Assembly: GCA_022750055.1 (NCBI GenBank)
Contig: JAKIWL010000002.1
Span: 209,042 to 273,041, forward strand
Length of the DNA: 64,000 nt
Reading direction: 5' to 3'
From: Thermoplasmata archaeon
GTDB lineage: Archaea > Thermoplasmatota > Thermoplasmata > Lutacidiplasmatales > UBA184
Of this stretch, positions 55,348-64,000 are shown in pieces (within the stretch, counting starts at the first letter, position 1; the number at the start of each line of letters is the position of its first letter). The notes beneath the pieces are model-generated. The model searched no databases and was not told where the DNA came from. It saw only the letters and a list, made by a program, of their open reading frames with translations. The position numbers and the translations under genes are program-made.

Positions 55348-57707
55348 CGACGCCCCCACTCGTCATCGGGCTCGCCGAAGTTTCGCGCTCCGACCACGCG
55401 CTTGTCGGAGGGAAGGCGAGCAAGCTCGGCGAGGTGGTCCGACAAGGGTTGCCCGTCCCTCCCGGGATCGTGATCACGACTCGGGTCTACTCCTCGTTCG
55501 TCGAGTCCACCGGGATCGGGCCGGCCATCGCCGCCGCGCTCGCGTCGATCGACCCGAGCCGGCCGGAGACGGTCGAACCGGCGTCGCAGGCCATCCGAGA
55601 GCAGTTCGAACACACCGAATTCCCCTCCGAACTCCGGCAGAGTCTAGAGGCCGCACTCCATTCGTTCGAAAAAGAACACTCCGTCGAGTGGTGCGCCGTC
55701 CGATCGTCGGCCACGGCCGAGGATCTGGAAGGGGCCTCGTTCGCGGGCCTTCAGGAAACCTACCTGAACGTGCGCGGAACCGAAGCGATCCTCACCGCGA
55801 TCCGCCGCTGCTGGGGTTCGCTGTTCACTCCCCGGGTGCTGGTCTATCGGGCCAAGAAGGGATTCGACCACTCCCAAGTGGAGCTCGCTGTCCTCGTGCA
55901 AAAGATGGTCGAGGCGACCACGAGCGGGATCCTCTTCACCCGGGACCCGAACACGGGGGAGAACCACATGATCATCGAGGCCGGCTGGGGCCTCGGGGAG
56001 GCGATCGTCGGCGGAGAGGTGACCCCGGACCACTACGTGGTCGACGGTGCGTCCCAACGGATCATCCAAAAGCAGGTGAGCGAACAGGCCTTTCGGTTGG
56101 TGCGGGCCGAGCCGACCGGCAACCGAAAGGAGGACATTCCGGCGGCCGACCGCGGCCGACAGAAGCTCTCGGACGAGCGGATCCAGCGCCTGGCGTCGTT
56201 GGCGCGGGTGATCGAGTCTCACTATCGGCGACCGATGGACGTCGAGTGGTGCGCGGACGCCCATTCCTTGTACATTGTCCAGGCGCGCCCGATAACCACG
56301 ATCCCTTCGGGGGTCTTCCAGAACGAGCGTCCGAGGGGTTCGACGACGCCCTCGAGCGAGGGGGCCGGGGAGGCCGCTCCGCTCGTGCGTGGGTTCGGGG
56401 CCAGTCCCGGCGTCGCCGGTGGAACCGTGCGGATCCTCCGGACGGCGTCCGAGATGAACCGGTTGCGCCCCGGGGAGGTCCTGGTGACCACCATGACCAC
56501 GCCGGACATGGTCCCGGCCATGGCCCAGGCCGGGGCCATCGTGACCGACGAAGGCGGGATGACCTGCCACGCCGCTATCGTTTCCCGGGAGCTCGGAGTG
56601 CCTTGCGTCGTTGGAACCCGACAGGCCACGACGCGGCTTTCGGAGGGTTCGTCGGTCTCTGTCGACGGGAAGGCCGGGGCGGTTTACGAGGGGCTTGCGC
56701 GCGCCGAACAGGCGAAGGCGAACCGGCCCCCGTCCGGCACCGCCTCGTCCGATGGTTCCCACGCCAGCGTTCCGGTCACGGCGACGAAGATCTACGTGAA
56801 CGTCGGAGTGCCCGAGAAGGCGGTGGAATACGCTCGCCTACCGGTCCAGGGGGTAGGGCTGATGCGGATCGAGTTCATCTTTACCGCCCACGTCCGGGAG
56901 CACCCTCTCTCGCTCCTCCAGAAGGGGAAGAAGGACGAGCTCGTCGCGCGTCTGGCCGAGGGCATCGCCCAGGTCTGCCAGGCGTTCCACCCGCGCCCGG
57001 TGATCGTGCGCACCTCCGACTTCAAGACGAACGAGTACCGCGGGATGCCCGGAGGAGAGCCGTTCGAACCGAACGAGGAGAACCCGATGATCGGCTGGCG
57101 GGGGTGTTCGCGCTACATCTCCCCGGTCTTCCGCCCCGCCTTCCTCGCCGAGCTCGAGGCGATCCAGAAGGTCCGGGTCGACAAGGGGCTGAAGAACGCG
57201 ATGGTGATGCTGCCGTTCGTCCGCAACACCTGGGAGCTCGAGGAGATCGCCGGCATGATGCGGGACGCGGGGCTGAGGCGCTCGCGCGATTTCCAGCTCT
57301 ACCTGATGGCCGAGGTACCCTCTACCGTCCTGCTCGCGCGCGAGTTCTCGCAGCACTGCGACGGCTTTTCGATCGGTTCCAACGACCTCACCCAGCTCGT
57401 CCTCGGGGCGGACCGGGACTCCGAGACCCTCGGCCGCATGGGCTATTTCGACGAGCGGGATCCGGCGGTCCTGCGCGCGGTCGAGATGCTGATCGAAGGC
57501 GCGCACGCGTCCGGCCGCACGGTCGGCATCTGCGGGCAGGGTCCGAGCGTCTATCCGGAGTTCGCCGAATTCCTCGTCCGCAAGGGGATCGACTCGATCT
57601 CCTTGAACGCGGACACTGTGGTCACCACGATCCGTTCGATCGCGGCGCTGGAGCAGCGCATGAAGCTCGACGGGCTACGCCGCTCCGACTTCGGACCGGC
57701 CCGCTAG
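55344..57707 (+). CDS. ppsA: Phosphoenolpyruvate synthase (TTG start)
   Basis: ALVGGKASKLGEVVRQGLPVPPGIVIT, VRSSATAEDLEGASFAGLQETYLNV, TDEGGMTCHAAIVSRELGVPCVVGT, GSNDLTQLVLGADRDS. Confidence 0.95.
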   Translation: MTTPPLVIGLAEVSRSDHALVGGKASKLGEVVRQGLPVPPGIVITTRVYSSFVESTGIGPAIAAALASIDPSRPETVEPASQAIREQFEHTEFPSELRQSLEAALHSFEKEHSVEWCAVRSSATAEDLEGASFAGLQETYLNVRGTEAILTAIRRCWGSLFTPRVLVYRAKKGFDHSQVELAVLVQKMVEATTSGILFTRDPNTGENHMIIEAGWGLGEAIVGGEVTPDHYVVDGASQRIIQKQVSEQAFRLVRAEPTGNRKEDIPAADRGRQKLSDERIQRLASLARVIESHYRRPMDVEWCADAHSLYIVQARPITTIPSGVFQNERPRGSTTPSSEGAGEAAPLVRGFGASPGVAGGTVRILRTASEMNRLRPGEVLVTTMTTPDMVPAMAQAGAIVTDEGGMTCHAAIVSRELGVPCVVGTRQATTRLSEGSSVSVDGKAGAVYEGLARAEQAKANRPPSGTASSDGSHASVPVTATKIYVNVGVPEKAVEYARLPVQGVGLMRIEFIFTAHVREHPLSLLQKGKKDELVARLAEGIAQVCQAFHPRPVIVRTSDFKTNEYRGMPGGEPFEPNEENPMIGWRGCSRYISPVFRPAFLAELEAIQKVRVDKGLKNAMVMLPFVRNTWELEEIAGMMRDAGLRRSRDFQLYLMAEVPSTVLLAREFSQHCDGFSIGSNDLTQLVLGADRDSETLGRMGYFDERDPAVLRAVEMLIEGAHASGRTVGICGQGPSVYPEFAEFLVRKGIDSISLNADTVVTTIRSIAALEQRMKLDGLRRSDFGPAR

Positions 57708-58570
57708 TCCGCGGGGGCCCGCGGGGGCCGCCAGCGAGGCGGGGTGGCCGGGCCGGGTCGCGGAAGGTCGAGTTCCACGTCACGGGGGAGCACGTACTCA
57801 CTCCGCTCTCCGATCGGACGGTACCCGATCTGCCCAAGGCGCGTGACGAGCCGTCGGTCCCCCGAGAGGGTTCCGACAGGTAGCCTATCGGTCGCGGCGG
57901 CGTTCAGCCTCGCATGATCAGCGAGGGCGATCGCCGCCTCCATCCCATCCTCCCCAGGCGCCGGCGTGGCCATATGGAGGCCCGTCACGCGCCCATCCGA
58001 GTACAGGATCGCGGAGGAAACGTCGGTCCCGTCCCCCCGTGCTACCAGAGGGACGAACGACTCCGACGGGTTAGGGTGGAACGCGAGGACGTCGAACGCG
58101 CGGGCCAATTCGTCTCGCTCGGCCGGGCCGCCCCAGAACGGGAGGATCCGACCGATCTCCGAAGGTGGCAACGCCTCGACCGTGAACGGACCCGACCTCC
58201 GGGCCCCTCCTGCGGGTGAGGCCGAGGCCATCAACGCGACCGGATCCATGCTCCGACGGAATCCAAATCGCCGGAAGCCTTCGTCGAGATGGCTGGCGGC
58301 GGGGGTTCGAAGGAGAATGCGGGGTCGGAGCGCCCGCTGGAAGTAGTGGTCGAGCGCTCGTTCGAAGAAGGCCGCCTGACGCTCGGGCCCGACGCTGTCG
58401 ACCGCCACGTAGTTGAACCGGGGGGCGAGCGCCCGCTCGTGGGTGACCAGGCTGGCCCCGCTCAGTTCGATCGAGTATCCACCCATCGCGAGGACGAACG
58501 CCTTCTCGGCGGCGAGCACGCCCTCCCCGGAGCCCTCGACATCGATCGGGTCGGGCATCGACGACGGCAC
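57704..58570 (-). CDS. Putative GNAT-like acetyltransferase (two-half protein)
   Basis: 288 aa; HLDEGFRRFGFRRSMDPV and VTRLGQIGYRPIGERSEYVLPR resemble GNAT C-terminal ends; weak. Confidence 0.5.
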   Translation of the reverse strand: MPSSMPDPIDVEGSGEGVLAAEKAFVLAMGGYSIELSGASLVTHERALAPRFNYVAVDSVGPERQAAFFERALDHYFQRALRPRILLRTPAASHLDEGFRRFGFRRSMDPVALMASASPAGGARRSGPFTVEALPPSEIGRILPFWGGPAERDELARAFDVLAFHPNPSESFVPLVARGDGTDVSSAILYSDGRVTGLHMATPAPGEDGMEAAIALADHARLNAAATDRLPVGTLSGDRRLVTRLGQIGYRPIGERSEYVLPRDVELDLPRPGPATPPRWRPPRAPAD

Positions 58571-58701
58571 ACGTCACCCCTTAAGGAAGTTCGCCGCCCT
58601 CCGGCGAGCCGGAGCGACCCCCCCGGCTCGGCGAAGGAGGGCCGTCTCGACACCCCTAATTACTCGACTTTCCCTCGCGCTCGCCGCTGGAGTCCTCGAG
58701 C

Positions 58702-60609
58702 GTGGTGCGGTCGGTGATCGGTCCTGGAAGCGCCATCACGGTCCTCGGGGCCGGCAACATGGGAAGCGGAATCGCCCAGGCCTGTGCCCAGGCAGGCTTC
58801 TCGGTTCGGGTTCGCGATGTGGACGACGGGATGCTCGAGCGCGGCCGCGGACTCATCGGGAAGACGCTCGAAGGGGGCATCCAGAGGAAGAAGCTCACCC
58901 CGGCACGCCGCGACGAGATCCTTTCCCGGATCATATGGACCCGCGACGTCGGCGAGGCCGTTCGGGGAGCGGCGCTCGTCATCGAAGCGGTCTACGAGGA
59001 AGAATCGGTCAAACGGCCCCTCTTCCGAGAGGTGGGGGAGCTCGCCCCGGCCGAGGCCATCGTCGCGACGAACACCTCGAGCCTATCGGTCACCGGGCTT
59101 TCGGAGGGCTTCCCGGGCCCGCACCGTTTTGCCGGCCTCCACTTCTTCTTCCCGGCGGCGATCAACAAGCTCCTCGAGGTGATCGGGGGTGAACGGACCG
59201 ACCCGGCGACTCTCGCAGAGCTCGAGCGCTTCGGATACCGGCTGAAGAAGGTCCCGATCCGTGTGAAGGATTCTGCGGGTTTCGCGGTCAACCGCTACTT
59301 CGTGCCGTACCTCAATGAATCGGCTCGCCTCGCTGAGGAGCACGTCGCGAGCCTGGCCACGATCGAAGAGGTGGGACGAACCACCTTCGGGACGACCCTC
59401 GGGCCGTTCGAGCTGATGAACGTGACCGGCATTCCGATCGCCTACCACTCCGAAGGTTCCCTCGCCGCCGCCTTCGGGTCCCCCTACACCCCGTCGGCCC
59501 TGCTGAAGAGCCAGTTCGAATCGGGCGGCCCCTGGCCCTGGAAGGATACGGCGGTCGAGCCGGACCGCAAGCCCGCGGTCCGAGAGCGTCTCTTGGGTCT
59601 CGTGTTCGGGATCGCCGCCGAGCTCGTCGAGGAGGGGGTCGCGTCCGCCGAGGCGACGGATCGCGGCGCACGGGTCGGCCTGCGATGGCCCAAGGGACCC
59701 TTCGAACTCCTGAACGAGGTGGGGCTGAGCGTTGCCGATCGGCTCGTCGCCCAATTTGCCGATCCTTGGAAGGGAGCGTTCCCCGTCGCGCCGACCCTCA
59801 CGCGCCTCGCGAAGGGTGGGAGCGTTGCCTGGCCCTTGTCGAACGTCCGGGTGGAGCGGCGCGGGGCGGTGGACTGGGTCCTCCTAGACCGACCCGAAGT
59901 CCTCAACTCCCTCAATTCGGGTGTGCTCGCCGACCTGGACCACGCCTTCGAGGGCCTCGAGCGAGACCCGAGCGTGCGATGTGTGGTCCTGAGCGGTTCC
60001 TCCCCCGTGTTCGCCGCCGGCGCCGACATCGCCGAGATGGAGCGCAAGGATCTCCCCGAGGGCCGAGCCTTCGGGTTCTCGGGCCAGGCGGTCTGCAAGC
60101 GGATCGAGGAGTTCCGGACCCCGGTCATCGCGTTCGTCGAGGGATACGCGCTCGGAGGGGGCCTAGAGATCGCCCTCGCCTGCGATTTCATCGTGGCCGC
60201 CGACGGGGCGAAGCTCGGTCTCCCCGAGGCCACCGTGGGCATCCATCCGGGCTTCGGAGGGGCGAGCCGGCTGACCCGGCTCATCGGGAGGGCACGGACG
60301 AAGCTGCTCGTCTATTCCGCGGAGGCGGTCGATGCTTCGGAGGCACTCCGGATGGGATTCGTCGCCCGGACCCTTCCAAAGGAGACCGCGGTCGAGGAGG
60401 TGCAGATGCTCGCCTCCACGATCGCCTCTCGGGCTCCCCTCGCGATCGCTTGGGTCAAGGCCGTGATCAACCGCGGCGCGGACTCCTCCCTCGATGCCTC
60501 CCTGCGCCTCGAGGGAGAGTCGGCCGGTCATACCTTCGCGACGGCTGACCGGACCGAAGGGATGCGCGCCTTCCTGGAACGACGGCCGGCGAAGTTCCAA
60601 GGACGATAG
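58702..60609 (+). CDS. Fused 3-hydroxyacyl-CoA dehydrogenase / enoyl-CoA hydratase
   Basis: VLGAGNMGSGIAQACAQAGFSVRVRD, GLHFFFPAAINKLLEVI, then DRPEVLNSLNSGVLADLDHAF, FAAGADIAEM, GYALGGGLEIALACDFIVAA. Confidence 0.95.
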   Translation: MVRSVIGPGSAITVLGAGNMGSGIAQACAQAGFSVRVRDVDDGMLERGRGLIGKTLEGGIQRKKLTPARRDEILSRIIWTRDVGEAVRGAALVIEAVYEEESVKRPLFREVGELAPAEAIVATNTSSLSVTGLSEGFPGPHRFAGLHFFFPAAINKLLEVIGGERTDPATLAELERFGYRLKKVPIRVKDSAGFAVNRYFVPYLNESARLAEEHVASLATIEEVGRTTFGTTLGPFELMNVTGIPIAYHSEGSLAAAFGSPYTPSALLKSQFESGGPWPWKDTAVEPDRKPAVRERLLGLVFGIAAELVEEGVASAEATDRGARVGLRWPKGPFELLNEVGLSVADRLVAQFADPWKGAFPVAPTLTRLAKGGSVAWPLSNVRVERRGAVDWVLLDRPEVLNSLNSGVLADLDHAFEGLERDPSVRCVVLSGSSPVFAAGADIAEMERKDLPEGRAFGFSGQAVCKRIEEFRTPVIAFVEGYALGGGLEIALACDFIVAADGAKLGLPEATVGIHPGFGGASRLTRLIGRARTKLLVYSAEAVDASEALRMGFVARTLPKETAVEEVQMLASTIASRAPLAIAWVKAVINRGADSSLDASLRLEGESAGHTFATADRTEGMRAFLERRPAKFQGR

Positions 60610-60633
60610 ACCCGTTTCTCCCCGCGCGGCGCG

Positions 60634-60654
60634 CCCCCCACCGGGAGCGGGGGG
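60634..60654. terminator. GC hairpin between convergent genes, possible bidirectional terminator
   Basis: CCCCCC-ACCGGGAGC-GGGGGG between the HADH-ECH stop (60609) and the gcvH stop (60663). Confidence 0.35.
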
Positions 60655-60662
60655 ACGCAGTC

Positions 60663-61061
60663 CTAGTGGGACGAGGGAGCCGAGACCACGAAGGCGTCGT
60701 AGGCGTCGGCCGAGACGAGCGCCGTCTCGTCGACCGGTCCGGCGGCCTTCAGCCGAAAGATCCATCCCTTGCCGTACGGGTCCTGGTTGATGAGCCCCGG
60801 GGTCGCTTTCAGGCCCTCGTTGACCGCCGTGATCGTTCCGGCCGCTGGAGCGTACACGTCCGCGACGGTCTTGACGGACTCGAGGACGAGGATCGACTCA
60901 CCCTTGGCGACGCTCCGACCGACCTTCGGGAGGTCGACGAACACGATGTCGGTGAGCTCGGATTGCGCGTGGTCGGTGATGCCGATGAGGAGCTCGGGGC
61001 CGTCGGTCCGAACCCACTCGTGGCTCTTCGTGTAGCGTCGGTCGACGGGCGTCGCGCTCAA
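60663..61061 (-). CDS. gcvH: Glycine cleavage system H protein
   Basis: YTKSHEWVRTDG, GITDHAQSELTDIVFVDLPKVG, LESVKTVADVYAP lipoyl-Lys motif. Confidence 0.94.
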   Translation of the reverse strand: MSATPVDRRYTKSHEWVRTDGPELLIGITDHAQSELTDIVFVDLPKVGRSVAKGESILVLESVKTVADVYAPAAGTITAVNEGLKATPGLINQDPYGKGWIFRLKAAGPVDETALVSADAYDAFVVSAPSSH

Positions 61062-62290
61062 GTCCCTCCTTCCCAGCTCTCCGAATACTTACGTTGGGCC
61101 TCGGTCGGTTCGTCGATGGTGGCACCGAGCGGGGCGAGGGCGGCCCGCGCGACCGCCTGGTCGATCTCTTCCGGCACGGGGAGGACCCGAAGCGGGAGGG
61201 TCAGACCGTGCTTGGCGATCCGCTCGGCCGACAGGGCCTGGAGGGCGAAGCTCAGGTCCATGATCTCAACGGGATGGCCCTGCCCCGCCGCCAGGTTGAC
61301 GAGCCGGCCCTCGGCGATCAGGTAGGCGCGCCGTCCGTCGGGGAATCGGTACTCCTCCACCTGCGGCCGGACCCGTCGGTGCTCGACCGCCATGCCCTCG
61401 AGGTCGGTCTTGGACACTTCCACATCGAAGTGTCCGGCGTTCGCAAGCAGGCAGCCATCCTTCAACACCCGCAGGTGTTCGGCGCGGACGATGTCCCGGT
61501 TCCCGGTGACCGTCACGATCAGGTCCGCGACCCGCGCCGCGTCGAGCATCGGGCGGACCTGGAACCCTTCCAGGCGGGCCTCGAGGGCCCGGACCGGGTC
61601 GATCTCGGTGACGATCACCTCGGCGCCCAACCCTCGCAAGCGCGACGCGATCCCCTGGCCGGACCAGCCGTACCCTGCGACGACCGCCACCCGGCCCGCG
61701 ATGAGAAGGTTCGTGGCACCGAAGAGGCCGTCCAGCACCGACTGGCCGCAGCCATAGCGGTTATCGAACAGGTGCTTCATCGGAGCGTCGTTCACATCGA
61801 TCGCGGGGAAGCGCAACTTGCCCGACCGTTCGAGGGCGCGCAGGCGGGTGACCCCGGTGGTCGTCTCCTCGGTGGATCCCCGGATCGATCCGCGATCGGG
61901 CAGGTCCGTGTGCGCAAGGGCGACCAGGTCCGCGCCGTCGTCGACGATCACCTGCGGACCGGCGTCGAGCATCGCCCGAACCCCGGCCCGATACTCCGCG
62001 ACCGACTCGCCCTTGCGAGCGTGGGTATCCACCCCTTCGGATTGCAGCGCGGCCACCGCATCGTCGTCCGTGGAGAGTGGGTTACCCGCGGCGAGATGGA
62101 CCGAGGCCCCGCCTGCCTGGAGCGCGAGCGCGAGCGCCGCCGTCTTCGCCTCCACGTGCAGGACCAGGGAGAGCGTGAGTCCGGCGAACGGGCGCTCGGT
62201 CTGGAAGCGGGCTCGGATGCCCTCTAGGACGGGCATGTGGGAGCGGGCCCAGCCGACCTTGAGCCGTCCGACCGAATCGTCGCCCGCCAT
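61058..62290 (-). CDS. ahcY: Adenosylhomocysteinase
   Basis: HVEAKTAALALALQAGGASVHLAAGNPLSTDD, DDGADLV, GYGWSGQGIASRLRGLGAEVIVTEIDP, LANAGHFDVE. Confidence 0.95.
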   Translation of the reverse strand: MAGDDSVGRLKVGWARSHMPVLEGIRARFQTERPFAGLTLSLVLHVEAKTAALALALQAGGASVHLAAGNPLSTDDDAVAALQSEGVDTHARKGESVAEYRAGVRAMLDAGPQVIVDDGADLVALAHTDLPDRGSIRGSTEETTTGVTRLRALERSGKLRFPAIDVNDAPMKHLFDNRYGCGQSVLDGLFGATNLLIAGRVAVVAGYGWSGQGIASRLRGLGAEVIVTEIDPVRALEARLEGFQVRPMLDAARVADLIVTVTGNRDIVRAEHLRVLKDGCLLANAGHFDVEVSKTDLEGMAVEHRRVRPQVEEYRFPDGRRAYLIAEGRLVNLAAGQGHPVEIMDLSFALQALSAERIAKHGLTLPLRVLPVPEEIDQAVARAALAPLGATIDEPTEAQRKYSESWEGGT

Positions 62291-62358
62291 CCGGATATCG
62301 GGCCGCCGATGGCCTCGCCCGGGTTAAAGCGATATGGGAGGTCTTGACCGAACGCGCG

Positions 62359-64000
62359 CTACTGGGTCACGGCCCCGCAGAACGGACAGACGAGGTAGCC
62401 CGAGGGGATCTCCTTCCCACAGTTCGCGCACGTGATCAGGCCGGCCGCGGCCGGCGGGGCCTCCTCCACGGGCTCGGGCGGCGGTGCCGGCTTCGGGGCC
62501 ATCGGCTTCGGCGCGGCGGCGGGCGCGGTCCCCGAGGAGGGGGGTGGTCGGCGAGCCGGTGGGGCACGCGGCCGAGGAGCCTCCGGGGTGGTGCTCTCGC
62601 GAGGCGCGCCCATGCCCACCCGCGAGCCCTGAGCCTGCTGCATCTTCCACTGACCGAACGGAACGTAGGTGCTCTGACGCTTCCACCAGTCCCAGAAGGA
62701 GCCTTCGGAATAGCTGTCCCCGAGCGCCTTCCGACCCTCGGTCCGGAACCGCTCCACGAAGTCTGCGTATCCCTGGCGTTCGGGGTCGTCCTTCTCCTCC
62801 CCGGCGCGCCCGAGCAGAGTGGCGGCGCACTCCGGACAGACCGCTGAGTTCCCCGGGATGGTCGAGCCGCACCGGCTGCACCGCACGCGGTCCGATTCGA
62901 ACTCGGCGCCGCATTCGGGGCAGGCGAGGGCCGTCTCGGGGATCATGGCTCCGCACTCGCCGCACTCCACCATCTTGCCCTTCGCCTTCTGGACGGAGAT
63001 CAACAGGAACAGGCCGATGCCCGCGACGATGGCGGCCACGATAGCGAGCCAGATCCACAGCGGGAGACCGAAGAAGCTCTGGTCGTACCAGGGGGTCGTG
63101 TTCGAGCCGGGAGGCGAGGCGATCGTGAAGGGCGTGGTCGCGTTGTACCAGACCGTGCGACCCGCGTGGTAGACGCTCGCGTGGACGTTGTACGTTCCCG
63201 GCGGGAGCGCGGTCTCGATCGATACGACGGTCGGCGTGCTCCCTTGTGTGATCGACTTCCCGAGGACCAGGGCGAAGGTGGCCCCGGTGGTGGACCGGCC
63301 CGTGACGTTGAGGATCGCGCCGCCGGTCCCGTAGTAGGCGACCTGCGAGTCAAACGTGTAGGAGCTGCCCGGGACCAGCGTCCCGGTCAATCCGGTCCCA
63401 CTGAAGGAGATGTACGCGGGGACCACGTGGACCGACAGGTTCGTGGTGGCGGCCATATGGCCCGGTTGCCAGTTGAGGTCCACCGCGAAGGTGCTGTTCA
63501 GATTCGGGTCCTTGATGACGTAGGTGAGGTTGGCCAGAACGAGCCAGTTGAACTTGACCTGCACGCTCCCTCCGGGTGCGATCGACCCCAGCGACTGGAT
63601 GGGGGACGACGCGGCCGGGAAACTCGGGCTGAGCCAGAACAACGTCGCGAACACGTCCGTCGCCGTCCCGGTCCCGGTGTTGCGGACCGTGTCAAGAACG
63701 GTTACGTTCTCACCGATGGCCACCGTGTCGTTGGTGACGGGTTGGGCGTTCGAAGTAAGCGTCGGCGAGGTCCAGGAAACGATCACCCGATAGGTAGGGA
63801 ACACGACCGTCGGGGTCTGAACCGGGCCGGTCGCGTTCGGGCCACGTGGCTGCATGTGATACGGGTAGGGGGTAACCGAGGCGTAGATCCACTGAGAGAT
63901 CGCTTGGCTCCCGGGGTTCGCGGTCACGTCGACGTGGTAGGCCCCGAGGAAGTTCCCATCGGGAAGGGAGGCGGCCGACAGGTTGCCTGAGGCCAGGAGG
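62359..64000 (-). CDS. Secreted CARDB/Ig-like membrane protein with three cytosolic Zn ribbons (5'-partial at window edge)
   Basis: Frame stays open past 63927 to the window end (LLASGNLSAASLPDGNFLGAYHVDVTANPGSQ...); ectodomain, TM LPLWIWLAIVAAIVAGIGLFLLI, then CGECGAMIPETALACPECG, CSRCGSTIPGNSAVCPEC, C-terminal CANCGKEIPSGYLVCPFCG. Confidence 0.85.
   Translation of the reverse strand, partial: LLASGNLSAASLPDGNFLGAYHVDVTANPGSQAISQWIYASVTPYPYHMQPRGPNATGPVQTPTVVFPTYRVIVSWTSPTLTSNAQPVTNDTVAIGENVTVLDTVRNTGTGTATDVFATLFWLSPSFPAASSPIQSLGSIAPGGSVQVKFNWLVLANLTYVIKDPNLNSTFAVDLNWQPGHMAATTNLSVHVVPAYISFSGTGLTGTLVPGSSYTFDSQVAYYGTGGAILNVTGRSTTGATFALVLGKSITQGSTPTVVSIETALPPGTYNVHASVYHAGRTVWYNATTPFTIASPPGSNTTPWYDQSFFGLPLWIWLAIVAAIVAGIGLFLLISVQKAKGKMVECGECGAMIPETALACPECGAEFESDRVRCSRCGSTIPGNSAVCPECAATLLGRAGEEKDDPERQGYADFVERFRTEGRKALGDSYSEGSFWDWWKRQSTYVPFGQWKMQQAQGSRVGMGAPRESTTPEAPRPRAPPARRPPPSSGTAPAAAPKPMAPKPAPPPEPVEEAPPAAAGLITCANCGKEIPSGYLVCPFCGAVTQ

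Noticed and set aside
55235-57883. 882-aa plus-strand ORF
   Set aside because: Alternate frame of ppsA; Arg/Gly/Pro-rich low-complexity translation, while the other frame has all PEP synthase motifs.
1-64000. CRISPR arrays, IS elements, prophage or defence islands
   Set aside because: No direct-repeat/spacer periodicity, transposase, integrase or Cas-like ORF was seen on either strand; the content is core genes.

Overview
High-GC archaeal chromosomal segment, densely packed with operons. The gene content (Topo VI, aEF1B, FEN1, RIO1 plus a KH protein, an archaeal primase subunit, eL41, an FtsZ-like gene, TATA boxes, and an 11-gene nuo operon without nuoEFG) fits a Thermoplasmatota-like euryarchaeon; that placement is inference only. 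Most of the window is core metabolism and information processing: leuCD/leuB-like, thiolase-DUF35, coaBC, sucCD, top6AB, GGPP synthase/GG reductase, nuoN-A, rio1-KH-priS, fen1-ftcD-rib7, apgM-trm5-ppsA, a HADH-ECH fusion, gcvH and ahcY. I found no CRISPR array, transposon or prophage. The items most worth a second look are: (1) a tRNA-His(GTG) at 14824-14931 whose T-loop is interrupted by an insertion of about 32 nt at position 59/60, absent from the ORF-based view; (2) a 2197-aa AglB/STT3 oligosaccharyltransferase carrying roughly 1,290 aa of sequon-rich Ig/carboxypeptidase-regulatory-like repeats; (3) a divergent FtsZ-like GTPase with a degenerate T7 loop, next to a ribbon-helix-helix protein as in the haloarchaeal cdrS-ftsZ2 arrangement; (4) a NuoI with four CxxCxxCxxxCP motifs instead of two, in a complex lacking NuoEFG; (5) two genes too short for the ORF track (eL41 and a 55-aa membrane protein); (6) an enoyl-CoA hydratase with no standard start codon before its conserved N-terminus; (7) a symmetric divergent promoter upstream of apgM.
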